This document shows, one piece after another, positions 7,105-14,710 of a stretch of DNA of 15,527 nucleotides (its first letter is position 1; every line of letters starts with the position of its first letter). This DNA is from Oscillospiraceae bacterium. Its GTDB lineage: Bacteria; Bacillota; Clostridia; Oscillospirales; Oscillospiraceae. The notes beneath the pieces were generated by a model that made no database searches, was not told the origin of the DNA, and saw nothing but the letters and a program-made list of their open reading frames with translations. A program made the position numbers and the translations under genes. Location of the stretch: contig JAIRRO010000037.1 of NCBI GenBank assembly GCA_031255955.1, forward strand, positions 1 to 15,527. The letters are read 5' to 3'.

Positions 7105-7910
7105 TATTCTATCCCCCTGTCTATATAAGTCGCGGCGGACAGTGCCGCCTGCTGACCTTCTCCCACTGCTTTTGCAATTTGAAGCGCTCCGCCGACGCAG
7201 TCACCGGCAGCGAAAACGCCGGGAACGGAGGTAGAAAAATCGCGGTCTACCTTTATATATCCGCCGTCCGATTCCAAGCCGGGCAGCAGAATGGCGGGCG
7301 CGACGCTCTCGCGCAGAACAAATACGCCGTCGCAGGGGATTTCATCCCCGTCGGCGAGAACGGAGCGGACGCGGGAGTCGCCGCGTATTGTGATGTCATC
7401 CGTTTTCAGCTCCGTGACGTGGCAGCCGATGCCGCGCAGATATTCCGCTTCCTCCGGCGCGTCCGGCGCAAGGGAGACAACGACGATATTCTTGCCGCGA
7501 TACAGCATACCGTCGCACGTCGCGCAGTACGACACACCCCGTCCCAAAAGCTCCGCCTCACCGGGGAATATGGACGTCTGCGTCGCGCCGAGGCATAGAA
7601 TAAGCGCCCTGCCGGATTCAAATTCGCTGCCATAGGCAACGCCGAAGGAATCTTTTGTCGCGTTGGCGCTAATCACGCGCCCTGTGATTAAATCGGCGCC
7701 GACGGCGCGCGCGTGAGAGACGAGCCTATCGGAAAGCTCCGCGCCCGAAATATCCGGCAAACCGGGATAATTGCCGATGAGGGACGCCCTGTACAACCCG
7801 CTGTCCGCTGCGTTGTTGGAAATCACGGCGACGCTTTTTCCGCGCGCGCGCGCCGTAATCGCAGCCGACAAACCGGCGGGACCGGAGCCGATTATCAGAA
7901 TATCGTACAT
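7104..7910 (-). CDS. Thioredoxin-reductase-like flavoprotein lacking a recognisable NADPH motif
   Basis: This low-molecular-weight thioredoxin-reductase-type FAD protein has IIGSGPAGLSAA at the N-terminus (6-17), the redox-active disulfide CATC (129-132) and the C-terminal FAD motif FAAGDCVGGALQIAKAVGEGQ region (233-253). At 268 residues it is shorter than the roughly 310 usual for TrxB. Where TrxB has the NADPH-binding GGGxSAxEEA, this protein reads VSLAPDAPEEAEYL (145-158), and the HRRxxxR-type motif is not seen. That pattern resembles the ferredoxin-dependent flavin thioredoxin reductases (FFTR) described in Clostridia. Electron donor and substrate are therefore inferred, not proven. It leads the operon and is coupled to pyrK by a one-base overlap. 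The ATG at 7910 has AAAGGAA about 9 nt upstream. Confidence 0.82.
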   Translation of the reverse strand: MYDILIIGSGPAGLSAAITARARGKSVAVISNNAADSGLYRASLIGNYPGLPDISGAELSDRLVSHARAVGADLITGRVISANATKDSFGVAYGSEFESGRALILCLGATQTSIFPGEAELLGRGVSYCATCDGMLYRGKNIVVVSLAPDAPEEAEYLRGIGCHVTELKTDDITIRGDSRVRSVLADGDEIPCDGVFVLRESVAPAILLPGLESDGGYIKVDRDFSTSVPGVFAAGDCVGGALQIAKAVGEGQQAALSAATYIDRGIE

Positions 7911-7933
7911 TTATCAGTTCCTTTCCGGATTAG

Positions 7934-7969
7934 TGGCTCTATTATACAGTGTCCTTGACGCTCTTGCAA
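7934..7969 (-). promoter_or_regulatory. Promoter of the trxB-like/pyrK/pyrD operon
   Basis: On the minus strand TTGCAA (7969-7964), a 17-bp spacer and a perfect TATAAT (7946-7941) place the start near 7934, leaving a leader of only about 24 nt before the ATG at 7910. That is too short for a classical attenuator or riboswitch. The -35 box is interleaved with the promoter that fires the other way. Confidence 0.8.
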
Positions 7970-7990
7970 CCATATGGTATCATTACGGAT
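7955..7990 (+). promoter_or_regulatory. Promoter of the isomerase/kinase unit
   Basis: On the plus strand TTGACG (7955-7960), a 17-bp spacer and TATCAT (7978-7983) predict a start near 7990 and a leader of about 90 nt. A perfect 10-bp palindrome ACCATATGGT (7969-7978) lies within the spacer and touches the -10 box, a position suited to a repressor. The core overlaps the -35 region of the divergent operon promoter. Confidence 0.7.
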
Positions 7991-7993
7991 GTG

Positions 7994-8047
7994 ATGGAAA
8001 TGGCAGAGCCATTTAAGCCGTATTTGACACGGCTGATGAAAATATAA
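7994..8047 (+). promoter_or_regulatory. Leader with two tandem hairpins and a possible 17-codon ORF
   Basis: The isomerase leader contains two perfect small inverted repeats back to back: AAATGGC-aga-GCCATTT (7998-8014) and AGCCGT-N7-ACGGCT (8016-8034). The same stretch is an open frame of 17 codons from ATG 7994 to TAA 8045-8047. No good ribosome binding site precedes it, and the predicted transcription start is only a few bases upstream, so translation is doubtful. No U tract follows, so neither hairpin is a terminator. The role is unknown. Confidence 0.35.
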
Positions 8048-8079
8048 AAATCACACGTGAAGGGAGCGGGCAAAACACA

Positions 8080-8766
8080 ATGAAGCGCTCGGAAATAAAC
8101 GCAATTCTGCGCCGCGCGGAGGAATTTATCGCCTCGCGGGGGTTCGCGTTGCCGCGCTTTGCCAATTTCGCGCCGGAAAAATGGAGGACACTCGGCGGCG
8201 AATGGGATGAGGTGCGCGACAATATGTTAGGCTGGGATGTTACGGACTATGGTCACGGGCGCTTTTCGGAAATCGGGCTTACGCTGTTCACGATACGCAA
8301 CGGGAGCCTGACAAACCCGCGTTATACGAAAAAATACGCGGAAAAGCTGCTGATTTCCGAGGAAGGGCAGGTCTGCCCAATGCATTTTCACTTTTCAAAG
8401 AGCGAGGACATCATCAACCGCGGCGGCGGGAATTTGATTATGCAGCTCTGGCTGGCGCAGCCCGACGGTCAAAAATCCGACGAGAGCTTTACGGTGTCCT
8501 TTGACGGAGAACGCCGCGTTATCGCGCCGGGTGAGATTGTAACGCTCGTGCCCGGTGACTCCGTGACGCTGGAGCCTTATGTTTACCACGCCTTTTGGGC
8601 GGAAAAATCCGCTGCGGGGCAGGGACGCGTACTCATCGGGGAGGTGTCTTCCGTGAACGATGACAACACGGACAACCGCTTTTTTGAGCCGCAGGGACGC
8701 TTTCCGGAAATAGACGAAGACGAGCCGCCGCTTTATCTGCTGTGCAACGAATACGCTAAGCAGTAA
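8080..8766 (+). CDS. D-lyxose/D-mannose ketol-isomerase (cupin)
   Basis: This family (D-lyxose isomerase) interconverts D-lyxose and D-xylulose and commonly D-mannose and D-fructose, using Mn2+ in a cupin barrel. The 228-residue protein has the usual length, the N-terminal MKRSEINAILRRAEEF helix, and GWDVTDYG (51-58). The metal ligands are in the family arrangement: H102 and H104 in CPMHFHFSKSEDI, E109, and H170 in YVYHAFW. The C-terminal block VSSVNDDNTDNRF (about 190-202) is also typical. GGGAG lies about 13 nt before the ATG, a slightly long spacing. It is the first gene of a plus-strand unit and is followed 80 nt later by a PfkB sugar kinase, which suggests the isomerised sugar is then phosphorylated. 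Which sugar is the natural substrate cannot be read from sequence. Confidence 0.92.
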   Translation: MKRSEINAILRRAEEFIASRGFALPRFANFAPEKWRTLGGEWDEVRDNMLGWDVTDYGHGRFSEIGLTLFTIRNGSLTNPRYTKKYAEKLLISEEGQVCPMHFHFSKSEDIINRGGGNLIMQLWLAQPDGQKSDESFTVSFDGERRVIAPGEIVTLVPGDSVTLEPYVYHAFWAEKSAAGQGRVLIGEVSSVNDDNTDNRFFEPQGRFPEIDEDEPPLYLLCNEYAKQ

Positions 8767-8846
8767 AAAGCGGCATAGATAGAAAGCGGTATTTGAAATA
8801 ACAACACGCGCGCAAGCGAAAAAATACGCATAAAGGACGGAGAACA

Positions 8847-9818
8847 TTGAAACAGAAACAGTTTGACATTACGACGCTGGGGGAGCTTTTAATCGACTTT
8901 ACAGAGGCGGGGAACTCACCTTCCGGGATGCTGATGTTTGAGCGCAATCCCGGCGGAGCGGTCGCGAACGTCGCCGCCGCGGGGGTGCGGTTCGGGCTGA
9001 AAACAGCGTTTATCGGCAAGGTCGGGGACGATATGCACGGGCAGTTTCTCCGCAACACCCTGATAAACAGCGGGGTGGACACACGCAATCTGCTGACGGA
9101 CGCCGACAGCTTTACCACGCTTGCATTTGTCGCCCTTGGAGAGGGTGGCGAGCGGGAATTCAGCTTCTATCGCCGCCACTCAGCCGATTTACGGCTGCGC
9201 GCGGAGGAGCTTGACGAGACTCTGCTTGAGGACACAAAAATTCTGCATGTCGGAACGCTCTCGCTGACCTCTGAGCCCGCGCGTGGCGCGACACTTCGCG
9301 CCGTGGCGGCGGCGAAGGCCGCCGGGGCAACGATTTCGTGCGACGTCAACTATCGCGATACGCTGTGGGACGGCGCGGATAAATTCCGTCTGCGCTCCCG
9401 CGCGCTGCTGCGCGAAACAGATTTGCTGAAGGCATCCATCGAGGAAGCCGAGGTTTTAACGGGTGAGAGCGATTATCGCCGCGCCGCCGCCGCGCTCATG
9501 GATGAGTATAATCTGTGCGCCGTCGCGGTGACGCTCGGCGAGCGCGGGGCGTATGCCCTTACGCGGCAAGGCGACGCCTTGTCGCCCGCATTCACCGCCG
9601 CGGCTGTGGACACCTCCGCCGCGGGGGATACGTTCTGGTCGGCGTTTTTGTATTCGCTTTTGACCTCCGGCGTCGCGCCAACGGATCTGGATGGCGACAC
9701 CGCCGCGCCGTTTTTGACCTTCGCAAACGCCGCCGCCTCCGTGTGCGTGGAGCGCCGCGGCGCAATGCCGGCGCTGCCATCCTTGGAGGAAGTAAAAGAA
9801 CGGATGAAAAGGGGATAG
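8847..9818 (+). CDS. PfkB-family carbohydrate kinase (fructokinase-like)
   Basis: PfkB (ribokinase-superfamily) kinases phosphorylate sugars with ATP. The 323-residue product shows the first signature NPGGAVANVAAAGVRFG (34-50, with G36-G37) and GKVGDDMHG. The second signature is VDTSAAGDTFWSAF, with Asp255 starting the motif and Asp261 the expected catalytic base. The anion-hole sequence is AAGD instead of GAGD, a variant common in ribokinases. The start is a TTG at 8847 with AAGGACGGAG ending 4 nt upstream; there is no better internal ATG. The gap from the isomerase gene is 80 nt with no terminator, so the two are likely one transcript ended by the hairpin at 9823-9851. Given the neighbour, fructose or xylulose is the most likely acceptor, by inference. 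Confidence 0.9.
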   Translation: MKQKQFDITTLGELLIDFTEAGNSPSGMLMFERNPGGAVANVAAAGVRFGLKTAFIGKVGDDMHGQFLRNTLINSGVDTRNLLTDADSFTTLAFVALGEGGEREFSFYRRHSADLRLRAEELDETLLEDTKILHVGTLSLTSEPARGATLRAVAAAKAAGATISCDVNYRDTLWDGADKFRLRSRALLRETDLLKASIEEAEVLTGESDYRRAAAALMDEYNLCAVAVTLGERGAYALTRQGDALSPAFTAAAVDTSAAGDTFWSAFLYSLLTSGVAPTDLDGDTAAPFLTFANAAASVCVERRGAMPALPSLEEVKERMKRG

Positions 9819-9822
9819 GTAA

Positions 9823-9851
9823 AAAACGGGGGGCTTTACGCCCCCCGTTTT
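9823..9851. terminator. Bidirectional intrinsic terminator
   Basis: AAAACGGGGGGC (9823-9834), a 5-nt loop and GCCCCCCGTTTT (9840-9851) form a perfect 12-bp stem, flanked by A and T runs that give U tracts in both directions. It starts 4 nt after the kinase stop codon (9816-9818) and ends directly before the stop codon of the opposing gene (9854-9852), so it serves both converging units. Confidence 0.95.
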
Positions 9852-10307
9852 CTATTCCTCGTCCTCTACGTCGTCAAATTCAAATTCCAGCTTTTCGCCG
9901 CATTTGGGACATACAATGCCTCCGGCTTCGATTGCCGCCTCGTCAATGACGATGTTTTCGTTGCAGATGGGGCAGCTTACCTCATAGACGATGTCCTCAT
10001 CGTCGCAGTCACAGTCGCAATCCTCGTCGTCGCAGCAGCGGTCGTGGTCGTGGCTGTGGGGGTGGTCATCGTCGTCATCATCGTCGTCGCCGAAAACGAT
10101 TTCCTCGATTTTTTCAAAATCATCCTCAAGGTCGTCGAAATCCTCCGCCAGCGTGACGATGTTTTCATCAAGCTCGTCAATCTCGGCGGCGATTTCATCA
10201 AGCGCGGTTATGATGGCGCTGAACATTTTTCCTTCCTTTGCCTCGGGGTCGATTCCCAGCCCCTCAAAAAGTCCTTTAAGGTACGAAACCTTTTCAATAG
10301 CGGACAT
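9852..10307 (-). CDS. CD1247-type acidic protein with Asp/His/Cys tract and zinc ribbon
   Basis: The N-terminus (about residues 1-70: EKVSYLKGLFEGL, then EGKMFSAIITALDEIAAEIDELDE) resembles the CD1247 N-terminal domain found in Clostridia, a predicted helical or coiled-coil segment of unknown function. A low-complexity stretch follows: eight Asp (74-81), HPHSHDHD (82-89) and CC...C-D-C-D-C (91, 92, 97, 99, 101). Next is a zinc-ribbon-like pair C112-x2-C115 and C133-x2-C136, and an acidic end. The whole is extremely acidic. Binding of transition metal ions is plausible from the ligand density, but no function is known. ATG at 10307 has AGGAGGAACG just upstream. It follows efp by 38 nt in the same direction, so the two are probably co-transcribed and perhaps linked to translation. 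Confidence 0.8.
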   Translation of the reverse strand: MSAIEKVSYLKGLFEGLGIDPEAKEGKMFSAIITALDEIAAEIDELDENIVTLAEDFDDLEDDFEKIEEIVFGDDDDDDDDHPHSHDHDRCCDDEDCDCDCDDEDIVYEVSCPICNENIVIDEAAIEAGGIVCPKCGEKLEFEFDDVEDEE

Positions 10308-10345
10308 ATGCGTTCCTCCTGATAATCATTAAATTTTGGTTCAAA

Positions 10346-10909
10346 TTAGCCCTTTGCGCGTTCCAGGTATTCGCCGGTGCGTGTGTCGATTCTGATTTTT
10401 TCGCCCTCGTTGATAAACAGGGGTACCTTTACCTCGGCGCCTGTTTCAAGGATTGCCGGTTTGGTGACGTTTGTCGCGGTGTCGCCCTTAAAGCCGGGGT
10501 CGGTCTGCGTGACGGTAAGCTCCACGAAGTTCGGCGGATCGACGAGGAACACCTTCCCCTTAAATGCGGATACTGTACAGGTCATATTTTCTTTGACGAA
10601 GCGGAAGCTGTCGCCCAGCAAACTGCCGTCTATCGGCTCCAGCTCATATGTTTCGCTATCCATGAAGTAGTACAGATTCCCGTCGTTATAGCTGTACTCC
10701 ATATCGCGGCGATCAACATATGCGTTCTCGAACTTGTCCGTCGGATTAAACGACGTCTCGACCACCGCGCCGGTGATTACATTCTTGATTTTCGTCCGCA
10801 CGAACGCCGCACCCTTTCCGGGCTTTACGTGCTGAAACTCAACAACCTGCATAACCTTGCCGTCCATTTCAAATGTGATTCCGTTTCTAAAATCACCTGC
10901 GGATATCAT
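10346..10909 (-). CDS. efp: Translation elongation factor P
   Basis: EF-P binds ribosomes stalled on polyproline stretches and promotes peptide bond formation. The 187-residue protein has full family length and three beta-barrel domains: N-terminal MISAGDFRNGITFEMDGKV, the loop HVKPGKGAAFVRTK with the tip residue Lys32 (the position modified in many bacteria), and the C-terminal RIDTRTGEYLERA. ATG at 10909 has GAGGAGGAC about 6 nt upstream. No epmA/epmB-type modification genes are visible. It leads a two-gene unit with the CD1247-like gene. Confidence 0.97.
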   Translation of the reverse strand: MISAGDFRNGITFEMDGKVMQVVEFQHVKPGKGAAFVRTKIKNVITGAVVETSFNPTDKFENAYVDRRDMEYSYNDGNLYYFMDSETYELEPIDGSLLGDSFRFVKENMTCTVSAFKGKVFLVDPPNFVELTVTQTDPGFKGDTATNVTKPAILETGAEVKVPLFINEGEKIRIDTRTGEYLERAKG

Positions 10910-10935
10910 AACTTGTCCTCCTCAATTTTTCTTTG

Positions 10936-10971
10936 GCGGCTCATTCTACTATATGACGGGCGCTTATGCAA
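10936..10971 (-). promoter_or_regulatory. Promoter of efp
   Basis: On the minus strand TTGCAT (10971-10966), a 17-bp spacer and TAGAAT (10948-10943) predict a start near 10936 and a leader of about 27 nt. It stands back to back with the smc promoter; the two -35 boxes are 13 bp apart. Confidence 0.7.
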
Positions 10972-10984
10972 GCTGTTTTTTTAC

Positions 10985-11020
10985 TTGAACTATGAAAATA
11001 ATCGTGATAAAATGCGCGAA
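10985..11020 (+). promoter_or_regulatory. Promoter of smc
   Basis: On the plus strand TTGAAC (10985-10990), a 17-bp spacer and TAAAAT (11008-11013) predict a start near 11020. The leader of about 68 nt shows no terminator, riboswitch or small gene. Confidence 0.65.
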
Positions 11021-11087
11021 GGGCAAAACTGTCCGGTTTGGAACGGTCGGACGCGTGCAACATCGAATCGAAAGGCGGAGCGGATAA

Positions 11088-14000
11088 TTGCGGTTAAAAT
11101 CAATCGAACTCGCGGGGTTCAAGTCGTTTCCCGATAAAACGCTCTTGTCCTTTGAGCGACCCGTCACCGTTATCGTCGGTCCCAACGGCTCCGGCAAATC
11201 GAATATCGCGGACGCCGTGATGTGGGTAACGGGTGAGCAGTCCACCAAGGCGCTGCGCGGCGGCAAGATGGAGGACGTCATTTTCGGCGGCACGCAAAAG
11301 CGCCCGCAGACAGGCTTCGCCGAGGTGTCGCTTACGCTGGATAACCTTGACGGCGCAGTGGATATTGAAAACACAGAGGTTGTTCTAACTCGCCGCTATT
11401 ACCGCTCCGGAGAGAGCGAGTACTATATGAACCGCAAGCAGACGCGTCTGCGCGATATCACCGAGCTATTGATGGATACGGGACTTGGCAGAGAGGGCTA
11501 CAGCGTTATCGGTCAGGGTAAAATCGACGAGATATTATCGGTGCGCAGCCGCGAGCGGCGCGATGTTTTTGAGGAAGCCGTGGGCATATCGCGTTATCGC
11601 CGCCGCCGCGAGGAGTCCGAACGCAAGCTGTCGCAGGCAGAGGAAAATCTTTTGCGCATCGGCGATAAAATTACGGAGCTGGAATTAACGCTTGAGCCGT
11701 TGCGCGAGCAAGCCGAAAAGGCGAAGCGGTTCCTTTTGCTGCGCGACGAGCTGCGCTCGCTTGAGGTTTCGCTTTGGGCGCAGTCCTTGATTAATCTGCG
11801 CGGGGAGCTTGAAAAATCCGATGCAGATATCAAAACAGCGGAGGAAGCCGTGACAAAGGCGGCTGCCGCGTCCGAGCGCCTTTATGCGGAAATTGAAGAG
11901 CTTGAAGCTGCCCGACGCGCGGGGGATACAGAGGCTGAAAAGGCGCGCGCCGCCGCAACGGAGCTTGAACGCGCGTCGTCAGAGATAACATCAGAGCTTT
12001 CTGCTGTGCGAACGCGCATAGAGGCGAACACCTCCCGCGCGGAGGATATTCGCGGAGAGCTTACGCAGCAGACCGAGCGCGAGGACAGGGTGCTGCGGCA
12101 GATATCAGAGCGCGAGGAACGCCTTGCCGCTATGGCGAGCGAGCGGACGGCGGCGATGGAGGAAATATCGCGCCTCGAAAATGAGCTTGAAACACTGCTG
12201 TCAGCCGCCGAGGCGGACGAGCTGGAACGCGCGTCGCTGTCCGAGCGCGAGCGCTCTCTTGAAACAAAGCTGGCGGAGACGCGCGCGCGCGTACTGACCC
12301 TTGCCGGGCAGTCACAGGAGCTGCTTGACAGCGAAACGGCGGCGATGGAGCAGAGCGCGGAGCTGTCCAAGGAGCGCGACAGCCTTACGGAAGAGCATCG
12401 TGAGCTTACGGAAAAATCAAAAGCCGCAAGCGCCGCCGCCGACGAGCTGCAAAACGCCATGCGCGGATATGAATTGCGCGTTACCTCCCGCCGTGAAAAG
12501 CTGGCGTCCGCCGCGGAAAAGGCGTCCCGACTTTCCCACGAGCTGGGCGCGGCGCGCGAGCGCGAGCGGATGCTGTCTGATATGGAACGCGATTATGAAG
12601 GATATTCAAAGGCTGTGCGCCTTGTGATGCAGGAAGCCGGGCGCGGTGCGTTAAAAAATATTTTCGGCACGGCGGGCAGCTTATTAAAAACAGACGGCAA
12701 ATTCGCGCTTGCAGTGGAAACAGCCCTGGGCGGCAGCGTCCAAAGCATCATCGTAGCCACCGAGGAGGACGGCAAGGCGGCAATAAATATGTTAAAACGG
12801 CGCGATGGCGGCAGGGCGACATTTCTGCCTGTGTCTACGATTCGCGGCGGTGTGCTAAACGAGCGCGGCTTAGTTGACGAGGATGGCTTTGAGGGCATAG
12901 CGCTTGAGCTGGCGGAGTTTGATGAACGCTTCCGCGATGTGTACGCCAGCCTGCTGGGGCGCGTTGCCGTCGCGGAGACGCTTGACGACGCCATTCGCAT
13001 ATCGCGTAAATACGGCGCGAAATTCAAGGTTGTGACGCTGGACGGTCAGGTGATTAACGCCGGAGGCTCAATGACGGGCGGCTCGGCGGCGCGCGGCAGC
13101 GGCATCGTGTCGCGCGTGGGTGAATTATCGCGCCTGCGTGAGCGATTGTCCGTGCTGCAGGACGATTTTGCCGCCGCAGATTCAGAGCGCGCCGAGCGCG
13201 AGCGGGAGAAAACAGCCGCCGAATTTGAGCTTGACTCCGCGCGCGAAGCAAAGCTTGCCGCCGACAACGCGGCGATGCGGCTTCAAAACGAGCAAAACGC
13301 GCTGGAGCGTCTGCGCGCCGAGCGCGAAGCGGCGCTGCGCGAGGCGGGAGAGCTTGCGGAAACGCTGCGCGCCCGAGCCGCCCGCTGCGCGGAGGATATA
13401 GCGGCGGGACGCGCCGAGGTGGAGACGATAGAAGCCGAAATGCAGGAAGCAGAGCGCGAAATTGCATCAAAAGCATCCAAACGCTCTGAATTTGACACAG
13501 AGCGCGAGGGGATAACCGCGCGCATATCAAAGCTGCGTGCCGACGCGGCGGCGCTTGACGCGGAGGCGGAGGCGGCGGAACGCTCAATTGCGGAGCTGTC
13601 TGACATTCGCCGCGGATATATAGGAGAGCGCGAAGCGCGCCTCGAAACAGCGGACGCGCTGGAGCTGCAAAACACACAGCTCTTAATTGAGCTGCGGCGC
13701 GGGGAAGAACGCTTAGCGGAGCTGCGCGCGGAGATCGACGCCCACCGCGCGAAGGAGGGCGACGCCGTAGCCGAAAAGCTGAAGATAGAGACAAAACGCT
13801 CTGAGCTTGACCGGCGCTCACGCGATGCCTCCCGCGAGACGATGGATCTTGAACGCGAGCGCTCGCGCCTCGAACAAATCAAGTCGAGCCGCGAGGCGGA
13901 GGAAAAACGCGTAATTGACAGGCTGTGGGATACATATGAAATCACGCGCGCGGACGCCTTGGCGCAGCGACGCGAGCTGTCGGACACAGGCGAAGCGAGC

Positions 14001-14657
14001 CGACGAGTATCAGAGCTGCGCCGCGAGATGAACGCGCTCGGCGAGCCGAACATCGGAGCTATAGAAGAATTTGAGCGCGTGAATTCGCGATACGAATTTC
14101 TATCCACGCAGCGCGGCGACGCGGAGAACGCCAAGCGCGAGCTTGACGCGATAATCGATGAGATAACAGCTAAAATGCGCGAGATATTCACGGAGGGCTT
14201 CGCCGAAATCGAAGCCAGCTTCGGGGAGACATTTGCAGAGCTGTTCGGCGGCGGCACAGCGACACTCAGCCTTGAGGACCCGTCGGACGTGCTGGAAAGC
14301 GGAATAGAAATCGCTGTGCAGCCACCGGGCAAGGCGCTGAAAACACTCACGCTGCTCTCCGGCGGCGAGCGAGCCTTTGCCGCCATCGCGCTGTACTTCG
14401 CCATTTTAAAAATCCGCCCCGCGCCATTTGTCGTACTCGACGAAATTGAAGCGGCGCTCGACGACGCGAACGTCACCCGCTTTGCCTCATATATGCGGAA
14501 AATGTCCGGGAAAACGCAAATGGTAGTCATCTCGCACCGGCGCGGCACCATGGAGGAAGCGGACATACTCTACGGCGTCACAATGCAGGAACGCGGCGTC
14601 TCACGCGTGATAACACTGGATCTTGCGGCTGTAGAGGACGCAAACGGTGCGCGGTGA
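11088..14657 (+). CDS. smc: Chromosome partition protein SMC
   Basis: SMC forms ATP-driven rings with ScpA and ScpB that compact and segregate the chromosome. The 1189-residue protein has the complete architecture. The N-terminal head has Walker A GPNGSGKSN (31-39), the QGKIDEIL segment and RSRERRDVFEEAVGISRYR. A coiled coil of about 330 residues follows, then the hinge (about 505-660, with GTAGSLLKTDG and GGSMTGG), the return coiled coil, and the C-terminal head with signature LSGGERA (1090-1096) and Walker B FVVLDEIEAALDD (1114-1126, Glu1119 catalytic). The start is a TTG at 11088 with AAAGGCGGAG about 7 nt upstream, giving the conserved LKSIELAGFKSF. The coiled coils are very rich in Glu, Arg and Ala, and the GC-rich codons create long spurious antisense frames. 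Upstream is efp rather than the rnc gene often seen in Bacillota. Confidence 0.98.
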   Translation: MRLKSIELAGFKSFPDKTLLSFERPVTVIVGPNGSGKSNIADAVMWVTGEQSTKALRGGKMEDVIFGGTQKRPQTGFAEVSLTLDNLDGAVDIENTEVVLTRRYYRSGESEYYMNRKQTRLRDITELLMDTGLGREGYSVIGQGKIDEILSVRSRERRDVFEEAVGISRYRRRREESERKLSQAEENLLRIGDKITELELTLEPLREQAEKAKRFLLLRDELRSLEVSLWAQSLINLRGELEKSDADIKTAEEAVTKAAAASERLYAEIEELEAARRAGDTEAEKARAAATELERASSEITSELSAVRTRIEANTSRAEDIRGELTQQTEREDRVLRQISEREERLAAMASERTAAMEEISRLENELETLLSAAEADELERASLSERERSLETKLAETRARVLTLAGQSQELLDSETAAMEQSAELSKERDSLTEEHRELTEKSKAASAAADELQNAMRGYELRVTSRREKLASAAEKASRLSHELGAARERERMLSDMERDYEGYSKAVRLVMQEAGRGALKNIFGTAGSLLKTDGKFALAVETALGGSVQSIIVATEEDGKAAINMLKRRDGGRATFLPVSTIRGGVLNERGLVDEDGFEGIALELAEFDERFRDVYASLLGRVAVAETLDDAIRISRKYGAKFKVVTLDGQVINAGGSMTGGSAARGSGIVSRVGELSRLRERLSVLQDDFAAADSERAEREREKTAAEFELDSAREAKLAADNAAMRLQNEQNALERLRAEREAALREAGELAETLRARAARCAEDIAAGRAEVETIEAEMQEAEREIASKASKRSEFDTEREGITARISKLRADAAALDAEAEAAERSIAELSDIRRGYIGEREARLETADALELQNTQLLIELRRGEERLAELRAEIDAHRAKEGDAVAEKLKIETKRSELDRRSRDASRETMDLERERSRLEQIKSSREAEEKRVIDRLWDTYEITRADALAQRRELSDTGEASRRVSELRREMNALGEPNIGAIEEFERVNSRYEFLSTQRGDAENAKRELDAIIDEITAKMREIFTEGFAEIEASFGETFAELFGGGTATLSLEDPSDVLESGIEIAVQPPGKALKTLTLLSGGERAFAAIALYFAILKIRPAPFVVLDEIEAALDDANVTRFASYMRKMSGKTQMVVISHRRGTMEEADILYGVTMQERGVSRVITLDLAAVEDANGAR

Positions 14658-14710
14658 TGAAGGGGGAGCGCCCTCGCCGCGATAGGCACGCCGGAACGCG
14701 AAAATCACGC

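Noticed and set aside
8024..8051. TTGACA in the isomerase leader as a second promoter
   Set aside because: TATAAA follows after only 13 bp and the 17-bp position is A-rich without a good -10. The motif is also part of a hairpin loop and arm.
9991..10332. Plus-strand frame very rich in serine opposite the CD1247-like gene
   Set aside because: It is the reverse reading of the Asp/Glu repeats of the real gene; the serine runs are an artefact of GAC/GAT/GAA codons.
13283..14566. Long open frame of 427 codons on the minus strand inside smc
   Set aside because: It lies antisense to the conserved C-terminal coiled coil and head of SMC and encodes mostly Ser, Arg and Ala, the expected reverse reading of Glu/Arg/Ala-rich GC-biased codons. 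It has no recognisable motif.
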